Assembly: GCA_963761435.1 (NCBI GenBank)
Contig: CAVXHJ010000020.1
Span: forward strand, 248,001 to 312,000
Length of the DNA: 64,000 nt
Direction of reading: 5' to 3'
Source of the DNA: Roseiarcus sp963761435
GTDB taxonomy: Bacteria; Pseudomonadota; Alphaproteobacteria; Rhizobiales; Beijerinckiaceae
In this document: piece by piece, positions 9,356-30,156 of the stretch
Layout: every line of letters starts with the position of its first letter
Numbering within the stretch: the first letter of the stretch is position 1
The notes under the pieces: model-generated
What the model was told of the DNA's origin: nothing
The model's input: the letters and a program-made list of their open reading frames with translations, nothing else
Database searches by the model: none
Position numbers and translations under genes: made by a program

Positions 9356-9490
9356 CGGCCGCTGATCAATTGGTCGAGCTTGAGCCGCCCCTCGCGATAG
9401 AGCTTGACGATCATCGGCACGTCGATCGATAGGCCGCGCCGAGCCCATCTTCGAGCCCAGGATCTTTTGCCGGTCCGCGGCGAGCCGGCC
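9277..9490 (-). pseudogene. Duplicated 3' fragment of the zinc alcohol dehydrogenase gene
   Basis: On the minus strand this segment encodes IDVPMIVKLYREGRLKLDQL and ends in RNVIVF before the stop at 9277. It matches the end of the alcohol dehydrogenase at 10649-10862 almost residue for residue, with a short deletion at the left of IDVPM and about one base in ten changed. There is no start or N-terminal domain, so it is a dead copy. The two copies form a direct repeat of about 214 bases around the PEP-CTERM gene. Confidence 0.85.
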
Positions 9491-9700
9491 GGAGACTGCG
9501 CCCTGCAAAGAATTGCGGGCCGAAAACGGGCGGTGTTGATCTGGACTTTTGGTTCTCTCATTACAAATGGGTAATTGACGGGCGCGATGGACCTCCTATG
9601 ATAAGTGAAATTGAGGATCGCGAGTAAACGCAGCTTTTTACCGGCGTTGGTCTCTTGCTCCAAGATGGCGGAGTCGCCTGATATCCTAGAGGGTCGTCCA

Positions 9701-10579
9701 ATGGGCCCATGTTCAATTTTATTCAGAATTATTTTGCGCAATATAAAGGGAGGGGCGCTCCTCGCCTTATTGCTGTCGATTGCTATATGGCTCATCCTGG
9801 TCCCGTCGTCCAAGGCTGGCGAAACCAACATACGACTTCCCGGGGTGACGACATTCGATTACGTCGATGTCGAAGATGACATCGGCAACGATATCGGCGA
9901 CTTTGGTTGCAGCGTCTATCCGGGGTGCGTCGACGCGCTGGTTTCGGACAGCTACGACGGTGGCAGCGCGACGGTGGGTGCAGACCCTCCATTCGCGAGC
10001 TCGACGGCCTCAAGCAGTTCCGATCAGCTTTTCGTGGGCGCCACTCTCACCTATTCCGTCGAGGTCATCGGTCCCGGGCAATCGGTGTTGCTGGATTTCG
10101 TTTCAACTACAGGCAGCAGTGTGACGGGCTCTGTCAAGGACGTGTCCGGCAGAGCCGCTTACGCCACGACGATAGGCCAAATTGTGGACGCCAACGGCGA
10201 CGATCTGTATTTCGGCGACACGTGCGCCGGGCTGTTCGCGGCGGATTGTTATCAGCTTCCAACAGCGGACAACGGAAAAGTCACGGGCGCGGTTTTGGCT
10301 TCGATCAGTCAGCCTTTGACTGTAACCTTGAGTTCCAGGGTTTATGCGCCTCCGGGCGGTTTAAATTCAGCCTACATCGACCCTTATTTTTTCATCGATC
10401 CATCCGTGCCCGATCCCCAGGACTACCGCATCGTCTTGGCGGCAGGCGTCTTTAACATCGCCCCCGCTAGTCCTGTGCCCGAAATGCCGTCGTGGACCCT
10501 GCTCATCTTGGGATTCGCGGCTCTCTGCTTAGGCGGCGTAGCCGGACGAGAGGCGCGGGCGCGTCAATTGCCGCGTTAA
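9701..10579 (+). CDS. PEP-CTERM-type secreted protein
   Basis: 292 residues from the ATG at 9701, which follows an AGAGGG ribosome site; upstream in-frame starts lack one. A signal anchor occupies about residues 8-31 (LLALLLSIAIWLILVPSSKA). The body is rich in Ser, Thr, Asp and Gly, as in surface proteins. The C-terminus has VPEMPSWTLLILGFAAL and then basic residues, a variant of the PEP-CTERM sorting signal that is cleaved by exosortase; the usual PEPxxW is PEMPSW here. No exosortase is in the window. GC content is lower than in the flanking genes, which fits recent acquisition. Confidence 0.72.
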   Translation: MGPCSILFRIILRNIKGGALLALLLSIAIWLILVPSSKAGETNIRLPGVTTFDYVDVEDDIGNDIGDFGCSVYPGCVDALVSDSYDGGSATVGADPPFASSTASSSSDQLFVGATLTYSVEVIGPGQSVLLDFVSTTGSSVTGSVKDVSGRAAYATTIGQIVDANGDDLYFGDTCAGLFAADCYQLPTADNGKVTGAVLASISQPLTVTLSSRVYAPPGGLNSAYIDPYFFIDPSVPDPQDYRIVLAAGVFNIAPASPVPEMPSWTLLILGFAALCLGGVAGREARARQLPR

Positions 10580-10648
10580 ACCGATTTCCTTCTGGTTCTT
10601 GAGGTTGTTGGCGCTCTTTTGGGGCATGAGGCCTCGGCCGCCCAAAGA

Positions 10649-11737
10649 TCAGAATACGATGACGTTCCTCAGCGCCGCGCCCGAACGCGACGAGGCGATC
10701 GCCTCGTTGATCGACTCGAGCCGATAGCGTCCGCTGATCAGCTGGTCGAGCTTGAGACGCCCCTCGCGGTAGAGCTTGACGATCATCGGCACGTCGATGA
10801 TCGGGCGGGCCGAGCCCATCTTGGAGCCCAGGATCTTCTGCCCGTCGGCGGCGATATAGCCGGGATCGATGGTCGCAAGCACGCCCGAGGGCGGCATGCC
10901 GACCAGCACGGTCGCGCCGTTGCGCTTCATCAGCGAGGCGCCCTGTTCCGCGGCGCCCTTGACGCCGACAGTGACGAAGACCCAGTCCGCCTTGCGGCCA
11001 TGGGTCAGCGCCTTGACCCGCTCGACCACGTTTTCGCTCTTGGCGTTGATCGTCTCGGTCGCGCCGAATTCGCGCGCGGCGGCGAGCTTGGCTGGCTCGA
11101 TGTCGACGGCGACGATCGGGGACGCGCCGGCGAGGCGCGCGCCCTGGATCGAGTTCAAACCGACGCCGCCGCACCCGATCACGACGACGCTCGAGCCGGC
11201 TTTGACGCCCGCCGTGTTGACGACCGCGCCCATGCCCGTGAGCACCCCGCAGGCGATGAGCGAGGCGCTGTCGAGCGGCACGTCCTTGGGGATCGCCACC
11301 GCCTGGGACTGGTCGACGACCATCCGCTCGGCGAAGGCGCCCGTGCGCAGGCCGTGGACGATGCGGCTTGCCGTCCTCGTCGTGCAAGGGCGTCGCGCGA
11401 TCGAGCGGGAACACCTCCTCGCAGAAGACCGGCGCGCCCTCGGCGCAGGCCGGGCAGAAGCCGCAATTGCGGATCAGCGTCGCGACCACATGGTCGCCGG
11501 CTTTGAGCCGGCGTGACGCCCTGCGCCGACCGCCTCGACCACGCCTGCCGCCTCGTGGCCGTAGACGGCGGGAAGGTCGCCGCCCCAGGCGCCGTCGACA
11601 TAAAAGATGTCGCTGTGGCAGATCGCGCAGGCCGCGGTCTTGATGAGGACCTCGCCCGGACCCGGCTCGGCGAGCTCGATCGTCTCGACGGTCAACGGCT
11701 TGCCGAACGTGCGGCAGACGGCGGCTTTCGTTTTCAT
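10649..11737 (-). pseudogene. Zinc-dependent alcohol dehydrogenase, frameshifted
   Basis: A medium-chain alcohol dehydrogenase is encoded in three frames. The N-terminus from the ATG at 11737 (MKTKAAVCRTFGKPLTVET, catalytic Cys in CAICHSD, GHEAAG) is intact to about 11520. Indels near 11508-11521 move to the frame holding the structural-zinc cysteines (CGFCPACAEGAPVFC). A further shift near 11361-11364 leads into the NAD-binding part (VVVIGCGGVGLN) and the normal end. Repairing about three single or double-base changes would restore one protein of about 365 residues. Either it is inactive or these are sequence errors, as seems the case in rpoB. Confidence 0.8.
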
Positions 11738-12038
11738 GGGGATTCCGGTGGCAGGGGCGATTCGGACGAGGCCGTTCAATCCCGCACGGCGGCGGAGACT
11801 TCAAGCGCAGTCTTGCGGCGGGAGGCGACAATTTTTGCGGGTCACCGCGCCGGGGTTTCTTGCCGCGCGCCGCTCCTCGAAATTGCGGGCCGATCCGTTT
11901 GCCAAAGCGCAATTCTGGCGAAGGGCGCAGGTTTTCTTGACGGAATTAACCTAGCGGTAATAGGCTGTTTTCTCTTCGGCCGCTGAGCAAAATGGGTGCT
12001 AGGGCGGTGAGCCGTGGTCGCATGACGGGGGAAAAACT

Positions 12039-12917
12039 ATGCGAATCAGCCATGAGGGATTTATGAATCGCAATTGTTGTGGCCGTGGCCGGCCTTGTCG
12101 CGGCCGCGGGGGTGGCCTAAGCCGAGACTCGTCAATGCCGGCGTCGGCATCGATCCGACCTACCAGCAGACCGGCCCGACAACCGTAACGTCAACAGGCG
12201 GCTTCTTTTCCGCCCGCGCGTTTGTCACCACTTCGGGCGACTATGCGGGAGGCACGCTGACCTACGGGGGCTCGGGGTACGCCGGCTGACGCTGTCCTAT
12301 AATACAGGCGACGTTGCGTCGGGCAATTTAGTGACTCGAACAGCGATTTCCCGACCCTGCAAGGCCTTTATCCAACCGGCGACTACACGTTCGATCTGAC
12401 CGGCGGCAACCATGGGGCCGACCTCCTTCGCAATCGATTATTCGGGGACACGTATGCCGCAAACCCGCCGGAACTCGACCTGGCCGCTACGCATGACGCT
12501 CTCCAGGGCATGAACGCCGCCAACCCGCTAGCCCTGGACTTCAACAGTTTCATAACGACCGCGACCCCAACCTTCTGACATTCACGCTTTCCGATCGTCA
12601 ATCGTCGAACGTCGTCGGTGCATACGGGCCTCTTCCTGCTCTCCAACGCCACGAGCCTGACCAGTTCCCGGCGGATTCTTGTCGGCTGGACAGTCGTACA
12701 GCGTTGGACCATCTTGTTTAGTGAGCAGGTTTTCGGGGAAGACGACTTCGCCGGCCTTCGGGACGACCCAGTTGACGACACTCACACAAGTGTTTCGTTC
12801 AGCACCGCCGTTCCTGAGCCTTCGACCTGGGCGATGATGCTGGTTGGGTTTCTTGGGCTTGGCTATGCCGGCTATCGAGGCTCGCGAAAGAAAAGCGCAG
12901 CGGCGGTCGCCGGCTGA
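12039..12917 (+). pseudogene. Decayed PEP-CTERM protein gene
   Basis: Pieces of one exported protein lie in different frames. A hydrophobic signal segment (AIVVAVAGLVAAAGVA, about 12070-12117) runs into a stop. ETRLVN-like sequence with DPTYQQTG and SGDYAGGTLTYGGSG follows at 12120-12288 in another frame. Gly/Asn/Asp-rich fragments come next (LSYNTGDVASGN, GDYTFDLTGGNHG). The C-terminus is a textbook sorting signal, VPEPSTWAMMLVGFLGLGYA, followed by basic residues and a stop at 12917. At least four frame changes rule out a product. Confidence 0.75.
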
Positions 12918-12945
12918 GGCGTTGCCCGGACGCGAATGAACACGG

Positions 12946-12969
12946 GAAGCCGCCTGTCCGGGCGGCTTC
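12946..12969 (+). terminator. Rho-independent terminator after the PEP-CTERM relic
   Basis: GAAGCCGCC, a short loop and GGCGGCTTC form a strong stem, followed directly by TTTGTC. It lies 29 bases after the stop of the decayed PEP-CTERM gene and would isolate it from rplJ. Confidence 0.7.
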
Positions 12970-13569
12970 TTTGTCTCAGGGTGAAGGATTTGGTCAGGTT
13001 TGGGCGGCGGGTACGGTCCCCACCACCCCACAGCTCGATATTCAAAATCTGTTGAACGGGCCTATTGCGACGCAAAAAACTTCAATAACCCCCTTGGCAG
13101 GCCGATCTGAAACCGCTATGGGGCTCGGTCGGGGTTGACGGCGCGATGCGACCCCGAATGATCAAACATGGCTACCGCCCTGCAAAGACCAAACCGGTGA
13201 CGGATGATCAAAGCGGGAGCGGCGGATAGGCCGGAGGACGGAAGGGTTTCCCTTTGCGTCCATTCCGGCCATGTCCTGTCCGAGACTGCCGGCGCGTAAC
13301 CCCTTCGGGGGAAACACTTAATTTCCCAACGCCCGACATGGGCGCGGGAGCCGGCATAGACGGGGAAGACCGAGTTTTTCAAAGCCGTCCGGCGCGCCCG
13401 GGCGGTCGACGCGGTTCGAACCTTCTGTCCGGCGCCGGGTGGCAAGCCCGCCTCCGGGGACAGGCGCAAGTCGCCGCGGCGCTCGATTCGGCCCCCGAAT
13501 CGCGCGCCACGGCATGTGCAACAGGCGGGTGTTTCAAGGTTTGAAGCCCGCCGACCGGAGATGAGCACC
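12970..13569. other. Leader and upstream region of rplJ
   Basis: 600 bases without a credible gene. It must hold the promoter of the rplJ-rplL-rpoBC transcript, because rplK-rplA are absent and a terminator ends the previous unit. I find no clear sigma-70 hexamer pair with good spacing. A small CCCC TTC GGGG hairpin lies near 13302-13313. L10-binding autoregulatory leaders are known in front of rplJ in other bacteria, and this GC-rich leader could serve that role, but I cannot recognise the motif. Confidence 0.4.
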
Positions 13570-14085
13570 GTGGACAGAACGGAAAAGAAGGAAGCGGTCG
13601 CGGCCCTGCACGACGTTTTTTCGAAAACGTCAGCGGTCGTCGTGGCGCATTATTCCGGCCTGACCGTCGCCCAGATGCAGCGGCTGCGCAAGCAGATGCG
13701 GCAGGCGGGCGCCCAGGTCAAAGTGGCCAAGAACAGCCTCGCGCAGATTGCTCTCAAAGGCACGGACGTCGCCTCGATCGGTCCCCTGCTCAAGGGCCCG
13801 ACCCTGATCGCTCATTCGACCGATCCGGTAGCGGCGGCAAAAGCCGCAGTGGCTTTCGCCAAGGACCACGAGAAATTCGTGCTCCTGGGCGGCGCCATGG
13901 GCAAGACGGCGCTCAGCGTCGATGGGGTCAAGGCGCTCGCGACCTTGCCGTCCCTCGACGAGCTGCGGGCCAAACTGCTGGGACTCCTCGTGGCCCCGGC
14001 GACCAAGCTCGCCCAGCTCACCACCGCGCCCGCCAGCAAGCTTGCGCGCGTCGTCGGGGCCTACGCGGCCAAGGACGCAGCCTGA
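13570..14085 (+). CDS. rplJ: 50S ribosomal protein L10
   Basis: 171 residues from the GTG at 13570, chosen over the ATG at 13561 because GGAG (13557-13560) abuts that ATG but is nine bases from the GTG, and the family starts M-D/E-R-x-E-K. L10 forms the base of the ribosomal stalk and binds L7/L12 dimers. Conserved VVVAHYSGLTVAQMQRLR and VKVAKNSLAQIAL are present, and the C-terminal helix for L12 binding is intact. Unusually, rplK and rplA are not upstream, so rplJ opens its own operon. Confidence 0.93.
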   Translation: MDRTEKKEAVAALHDVFSKTSAVVVAHYSGLTVAQMQRLRKQMRQAGAQVKVAKNSLAQIALKGTDVASIGPLLKGPTLIAHSTDPVAAAKAAVAFAKDHEKFVLLGGAMGKTALSVDGVKALATLPSLDELRAKLLGLLVAPATKLAQLTTAPASKLARVVGAYAAKDAA

Positions 14086-14136
14086 GGCAGGCTCTTCACA
14101 AACCCTCGGTTCGAACTACATAAAGGAAGTCTTTCA

Positions 14137-14517
14137 ATGGCCAATCTCGAAAAAATTGTCGATGAACTCTCGGGCCTCACTGTGCTTGAGGCCGCGGAGC
14201 TCGCCAAGCTGCTCGAATCCAAATGGGGCGTCTCCGCCGCCGCCGCTGTGGCGGTCGCCGCTGCTCCTGCCGGCGGCGCAGCTGCCGCCGCTCCGGTCGA
14301 GGAGCAGACCGAGTTCACCGTGGTCCTCGCGGCGGTCGGCGAAAAGAAGATCGAAGTCATCAAGGAAGTGCGCGCCATCACCGCGCTCGGCCTGAAGGAA
14401 GCCAAGGACCTGGTCGAGGCCGCGCCGAAGCCGGTCAAGGAAGGCGTGAGCAAGGAAGAAGCCGAGAAGATCAAGGCCGCATTGGAAAAGGCGGGGGCGA
14501 AGGTCGAGCTCAAGTAA
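14137..14517 (+). CDS. rplL: 50S ribosomal protein L7/L12
   Basis: 126 residues with the classic layout: an N-terminal dimerisation domain that binds L10 (about 1-35), an Ala/Pro-rich hinge (VAVAAAPAGGAAAAAPV), and the C-terminal factor-binding domain (KIEVIKEVRAITALGLKEAK). It recruits elongation factors to the ribosome. An AAGGA ribosome site precedes the ATG, 51 bases after rplJ, in the same transcript. Confidence 0.97.
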   Translation: MANLEKIVDELSGLTVLEAAELAKLLESKWGVSAAAAVAVAAAPAGGAAAAAPVEEQTEFTVVLAAVGEKKIEVIKEVRAITALGLKEAKDLVEAAPKPVKEGVSKEEAEKIKAALEKAGAKVELK

Positions 14518-14556
14518 TGGTCGACCTGCCCTTCGGGGCTCGGCTGATGAAGAAAG

Positions 14557-14597
14557 GACGGTCCCGGCCATCGGCCAGGGGCCGTTCCGGCGTTTTT
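14557..14597 (+). terminator. Attenuator-like hairpin between rplL and rpoB
   Basis: GGACGGTCCCGGCC pairs with GGCCAGGGGCCGTTCC around ATC, with two small bulges, and a run of five T follows at 14593-14597. It lies in the 275-base rplL-rpoB spacer. Partial termination at this place is known in other bacteria, where it lets ribosomal proteins be made in excess over RNA polymerase. The same role is inferred here. Confidence 0.65.
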
Positions 14598-14792
14598 CCG
14601 GAGGGTTGCGGGGCGAACGTCGTCAACCGGCGGCCAAGGGCGCTTGAGAAAGCGTTCGTAGCCGCTTGAGTGGGCGTTTGAGTGAGCAGGGCGTCGGCGA
14701 CGCGCCCTGAGAAGAGACCTTCCGAAGATCCGTCGCGCGTCCTCGCGCGTACGGACCGACAACGGCGGGCAGGCGAGCTTTAGAGGATCGAC

Positions 14793-18927
<4,135 letters not shown>

Positions 18928-19041
18928 CGCGCTAATTCTTCGCCGCCCTCGACCGCTTGACGGTTGCGGGCGGCGTTACGCCTTTGTTTCCATGAATGCG
19001 GGTTCCGCGCCTCTCAAGCGCCGAACTTGCGGGAGACCAGA

Positions 19042-23301
<4,260 letters not shown>

Positions 23302-23308
23302 GGCGGAA

Positions 23309-23342
23309 CCCCTCTCCCTCGGGAGAGGGGCAGGGGTGAGGG
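23309..23342. repeat. Palindromic repeat after rpoC, probable terminator
   Basis: CCCCTCTCCC TCGG GAGAGGGG followed by CAGGGGTGAGGG. It is the same element family as the one inside the 2OG oxygenase gene at 2881-2970. Its position eight bases after the rpoC stop suggests it also folds as the end of the rpoBC transcript, although there is no T-run. Confidence 0.65.
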
Positions 23343-23950
23343 CCGCGCTCATGGCCTCGCGAGAAAGGTGCGCCACGCGCCCGACGCACGGGCGTTGACG
23401 AGTTGGCCGCGAGGGCGGCGCGTTCAATAAGCCGATATGCTTGCGACGAAGGCGCTATCGCGCCTATCGGCGCGGGCGGAAGGCTCGGTCGGCCTGAGCG
23501 CTTCCGGGCGCTCACGAAAACCCGGTCGAGAGCCCGCAACGGCTGACCTCGAAGAGCCTTTGATGCTCCACCATTCCTTGCTCTGCGGAGGTGACAAGCC
23601 GGTTGGCCCTATCCCATCGGGTGACTGCGAGGCGTCGGGAACAAAAGAGGAACAAATCCTTGCCAATTTCCCGAATCCCTGCCTATGGTCATTTAAGGAT
23701 TGGCGGCGGCGGCCCGGGGAAGTTTGGATGACGAAGAGGGTTGTCTGGCGCGGTTCGCGATGGAGAGCTTCGGCCGTGCGCCAGTCTCAGGGCAGGGGAG
23801 AAAAATCCTTTTTTCGCGCGTAACCCTTTGAAGAGCCCCGATTCCAAAAAACAAAAGAAAGGAAATGACAGGCTTTTGGTTTTTGTAGGTTTTCGTAGGC
23901 GCCGCTCGATTTCGGCGGCCGGGGCTGGATTTGCAGCCGCGAACGTGGCG
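23343..23950. other. Intergenic region between rpoC and the S41 peptidase
   Basis: About 600 bases. The open frames on both strands show no family features and no good ribosome sites. The two genes converge here. I see no RNA gene or strong terminator apart from the repeat at 23309-23342. Confidence 0.45.
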
Positions 23951-25214
23951 CTAGGCGCCCGCCAGCACCTGCACCGCCCGGTCGAGCTGCGGGTCGCCGC
24001 CGGCGGCGTAGCGCGAATCGAACTTGACCTCGATGGTCGGCTCGACGCCGACGCCTTCGAGGCGCTTCCCGTCCACGAGCACGTCCTCGACCGCGAGCAG
24101 GAGCAGCCCGTCGTCGCCGATCAGGAAGGCGGTCGCGGCGAGCACGGCGCCTTCGGTGCGCTGGCCGACGAGTTCGCCGAGCCGATACTCTTTGAACCCG
24201 TAGGCGAGCACTTCCTTGCCGCTGCGGGTGCCCTGATTGATCAGCATCGCCACGGGCTTCCGCCATTTGACGTCGACGAGGCCAGTCTCGCCGTTGCGGT
24301 CCTTGACCTGCATCGTCGGCGCGCGCGGATTGAAGAGATCGAGATATTGCGGCTGCGCGCCGCCCCATCCGCCGCGCAGATCCCAGATCAGCGCGTCGGC
24401 GTCCTTCAGCGCCCCCTCGCCGATGAGCTCCTCGAGCGCGGACTGATACCTGCGATTGGCGTAGGACCAGACGCGCACATAGCCGACGCGCGCCCCATTG
24501 CCGGCGACGATGACGCGGGCGCTCGCCTCGAGGCCGTGCAGGAACATCGCGCCGGGGCGAAGATCCGCCGGCGTTACGCTGATCGAAATCGGCGCCGCGC
24601 CGGAAGCACGGCGGATTTGAAGCGAAACTGGCGCCCCGACCTTGCCGCGGAAGGAGTTCGACCGGGCGGAACGGACGGCCGTCCGCCGAGAGGATTTCAT
24701 CGCCGACCAGAACCCCGGCCTGATGCGCTGGCGCGCCCTCGATCACCCCCGTTACGAAGGCGCTTCCTTCGCCGTCGGGCTCGGTGAATGCGCCGATCCC
24801 CGGATAGGCCACCTCGCCCTTCGGGAACACCCGCTCAAGGCCGCGATGCTCGAGCGCGCCGACAAAAATGTCCGCGAGCTGATAATAAGCCGGATCTTCA
24901 GGCGTGTAGTAATGGGTGTGGGAGGCGCCGAGCTCCGCCAGCATCGCGTTGATCGTGGCGGCTGCGTCCTCCCTCGAGCGCGCGGAGACCGCCTGCGGAC
25001 GATAGCGGGTCCGCGCCGCCTGCCAGTCGAGGCCATGCAGGCTTGGGTCGTAGAAGCGGTCGCGGACGAGGTCCCAGACCTGGTCGAAGTCGGCCGAATT
25101 CAGCGCCGGCCGCGGATCGCCGGGCGCGTCCCCCGTCTGAGCGGCCGCCGGCCAGGCGCCGAAGGCCGCCGCCCCCGCCGCGAGAGCCAGAACATCCCTG
25201 CGCGTCGCATTCAT
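23951..25214 (-). CDS. S41 (C-terminal processing-type) serine peptidase, frameshifted
   Basis: The N-terminal frame from 25214 has a twin-arginine-like signal (TRRDVLALAAGAAAFGAWPA), a helical domain and a PDZ domain (GVIEGAPAHQAGVLVGDEIL). At 24656-24657 one extra base breaks the frame: GAACTCC where GACTCC would give RPVDSFRGKVGAP. The other frame continues to 23951 with the protease core: DALIWDLRGGWGG, catalytic Ser in NQGTRSGKE, and Lys in FKEYRLGELVG. The repaired protein has about 420 residues. It would be a periplasmic protease of unknown target. The indel may be a sequence error. Confidence 0.8.
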
Positions 25215-25451
25215 TGAGTTCAGGGGGCTTCCGATTGCAAGACGACGCCGAGCGACGCCTTGGCCATTCCGGAGCGGGCGGCTGAGGGCGAGCGTTTCCG
25301 CTGGTTAGGCTTGAATCGAGGCCCCCATGTGACTGCGGCGCGGCAATTCGCCGTATGAAGAGGCGCTGAGGCGGCGGGTCGAACGAACTGATGGATTGAT
25401 CCGCGAGCCTTAATTATTGTCCATCCTCGGGGCGACTGGCGGAAAAAGGGG

Positions 25452-25480
25452 TTGACGCGCTCTGACCGCTTGAATATGTT
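25452..25480 (+). promoter_or_regulatory. Promoter of the str-S10-spc ribosomal cluster
   Basis: TTGACG at 25452-25457 and TATGTT at 25475-25480 are separated by 17 bases, close to the sigma-70 consensus. It is about 315 bases upstream of rpsL and is the only good match in the gap, so it probably drives the long downstream ribosomal operon. Confidence 0.65.
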
Positions 25481-25579
25481 CCGCGCGCTTTCGACAGGCT
25501 GTAGAGCTTCGCTGTATCGGGCGACGCGTCCGATACCCAACGGCTCTAAACGCTGACGATCCTATCGAAGACGAGCCAT

Positions 25580-25607
25580 ACCGGCCCTTACGGGGCCGGT
25601 TCTGTTT
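25580..25607 (+). terminator. Leader hairpin upstream of rpsL, possible attenuator
   Basis: ACCGGCCC TTAC GGGGCCGGT is a nearly perfect stem followed by TCTGTTT. It lies about 100 bases after the predicted promoter and 190 before rpsL, inside the leader. A second hairpin (GTATCGG / CCGATAC) lies near 25517-25539. Premature termination in the leader is an inference. Confidence 0.5.
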
Positions 25608-25795
25608 CGCATGATCGCCGGCTTCGCGCCGCGTGATCCTCTGCCTCGGCGGCGCCCAAAGCCCCATGCGGGTTTCCTGGGCGCTGTTGGTTTCGCGCGT
25701 TGCCTTCAGGGCTTTGCGCGAAGGTTCGACGATGGGTTTGGATTTTTGTTCGGCTCGAAAACCGGACGCAGAGGGAACTGAGGTTTAGAGGCGAC

Positions 25796-26167
25796 ATGCC
25801 GACGATCAGCCAGTTGATCCGCAAGCCGCGGCAACCGAAGACCTACCGCGAGAAGGCCCGCCATCTTCAGGCGAGCCCGCAGAAGCGCGGCGTATGCACG
25901 CGCGTCTACACGACGACGCCGAAGAAGCCGAATTCGGCGCTCCGCAAGGTCGCCAAGGTGCGGCTGACCAACGGGTTTGAAGTCATCGGATACATTCCCG
26001 GCGAAGGCCACAATCTTCAGGAGCATTCGGTGGTCATGATCCGCGGCGGCCGCGTCAAGGACCTGCCGGGCGTCCGCTACCACATCCTGCGCGGCGTGCT
26101 CGACACGCAAGGGGTCAAGGACCGCAAGCAGCGCCGGTCGAAATACGGCGCCAAGCGGCCGAAGTGA
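25796..26167 (+). CDS. rpsL: 30S ribosomal protein S12
   Basis: 123 residues from the ATG at 25796 (AGAGG site; the in-frame start at 25700 adds an unrelated tail). S12 shapes the decoding site. TTPKKPNSALRKV and GGRVKDLPGVRYH keep the lysines whose loss gives streptomycin resistance in other bacteria, so the protein looks streptomycin-sensitive. First gene of the str operon, behind its own promoter and a 300-base leader. Confidence 0.97.
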   Translation: MPTISQLIRKPRQPKTYREKARHLQASPQKRGVCTRVYTTTPKKPNSALRKVAKVRLTNGFEVIGYIPGEGHNLQEHSVVMIRGGRVKDLPGVRYHILRGVLDTQGVKDRKQRRSKYGAKRPK

Positions 26168-26285
26168 CCCTGAGCGAAAGAGAAGGGTGATGCCCGGACC
26201 GAGCGACGCGATGATCCGGGGATCTCGCAGAAAGTTTTCATTCACGGCCGAGACAAGTCGGCCAAGACGAAGAGAGAGTTAGGCC

Positions 26286-26756
26286 ATGTCCCGCCGGCAT
26301 TCCGCCGAAAAACGCGAGATCATCCCGGACGCCAAATATGGCGACGTGGTGGTGGCGAAGTTCATGAACACGATCATGTACGAGGGCAAGAAGTCGGTCG
26401 CTGAGTTGATCGTTTACGGCGCGCTGGACAGCGTCGAGGCGAAGGCCAAGAGCGACCCGCTCGCCGTCTTCAAACAGGCGCTCGAGAATGTCGCCCCGTC
26501 GGTCGAGGTGCGCTCGCGCCGGGTCGGCGGCGCGACCTATCAGGTCCCGGTTGAGGTACGCACCGATCGCCGGCAGGCGCTCGCGATCCGCTGGATCATA
26601 ACGGCCGCCCGCGACCGCAACGACAAGACCATGGTCGACCGGCTCTCCGCCGAACTGCTTGACGCCTCGAACAACCGCGGCGCCGCGGTCAAGAAGCGCG
26701 AAGACACGCACCGCATGGCGGAAGCGAACCGCGCCTTCGCCCACTACCGCTGGTAA
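26286..26756 (+). CDS. rpsG: 30S ribosomal protein S7
   Basis: 156 residues, the normal length. S7 starts assembly of the 30S head by binding the 3' domain of 16S rRNA. The conserved start MSRRHSAEKREI and central region NVAPSVEVRSRRVGGATYQV are present. It lies 118 bases after rpsL. In other bacteria S7 represses this operon, but no matching RNA site was identified here. Confidence 0.97.
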   Translation: MSRRHSAEKREIIPDAKYGDVVVAKFMNTIMYEGKKSVAELIVYGALDSVEAKAKSDPLAVFKQALENVAPSVEVRSRRVGGATYQVPVEVRTDRRQALAIRWIITAARDRNDKTMVDRLSAELLDASNNRGAAVKKREDTHRMAEANRAFAHYRW

Positions 26757-26774
26757 TCGGCGGGATCAGAGATC

Positions 26775-28850
<2,076 letters not shown>

Positions 28851-28901
28851 GGCGTGCGTAAAGCGCGTCGCGAATGAAGGGCCACGAAGAGGAGTCCGGC
28901 C

Positions 28902-30092
<1,191 letters not shown>

Positions 30093-30156
30093 GCGTAGCG
30101 ACCAGCGAAATCGGGCGGGGCGCAGCTTCCCGCCCGGGCCGGCAGGGATTTGACAC

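Noticed and set aside
23437..23823. 128-codon ORF after rpoC
   Set aside because: Mixed composition, no ribosome site, no recognisable domain, and it overlaps the 3' side of the peptidase region.
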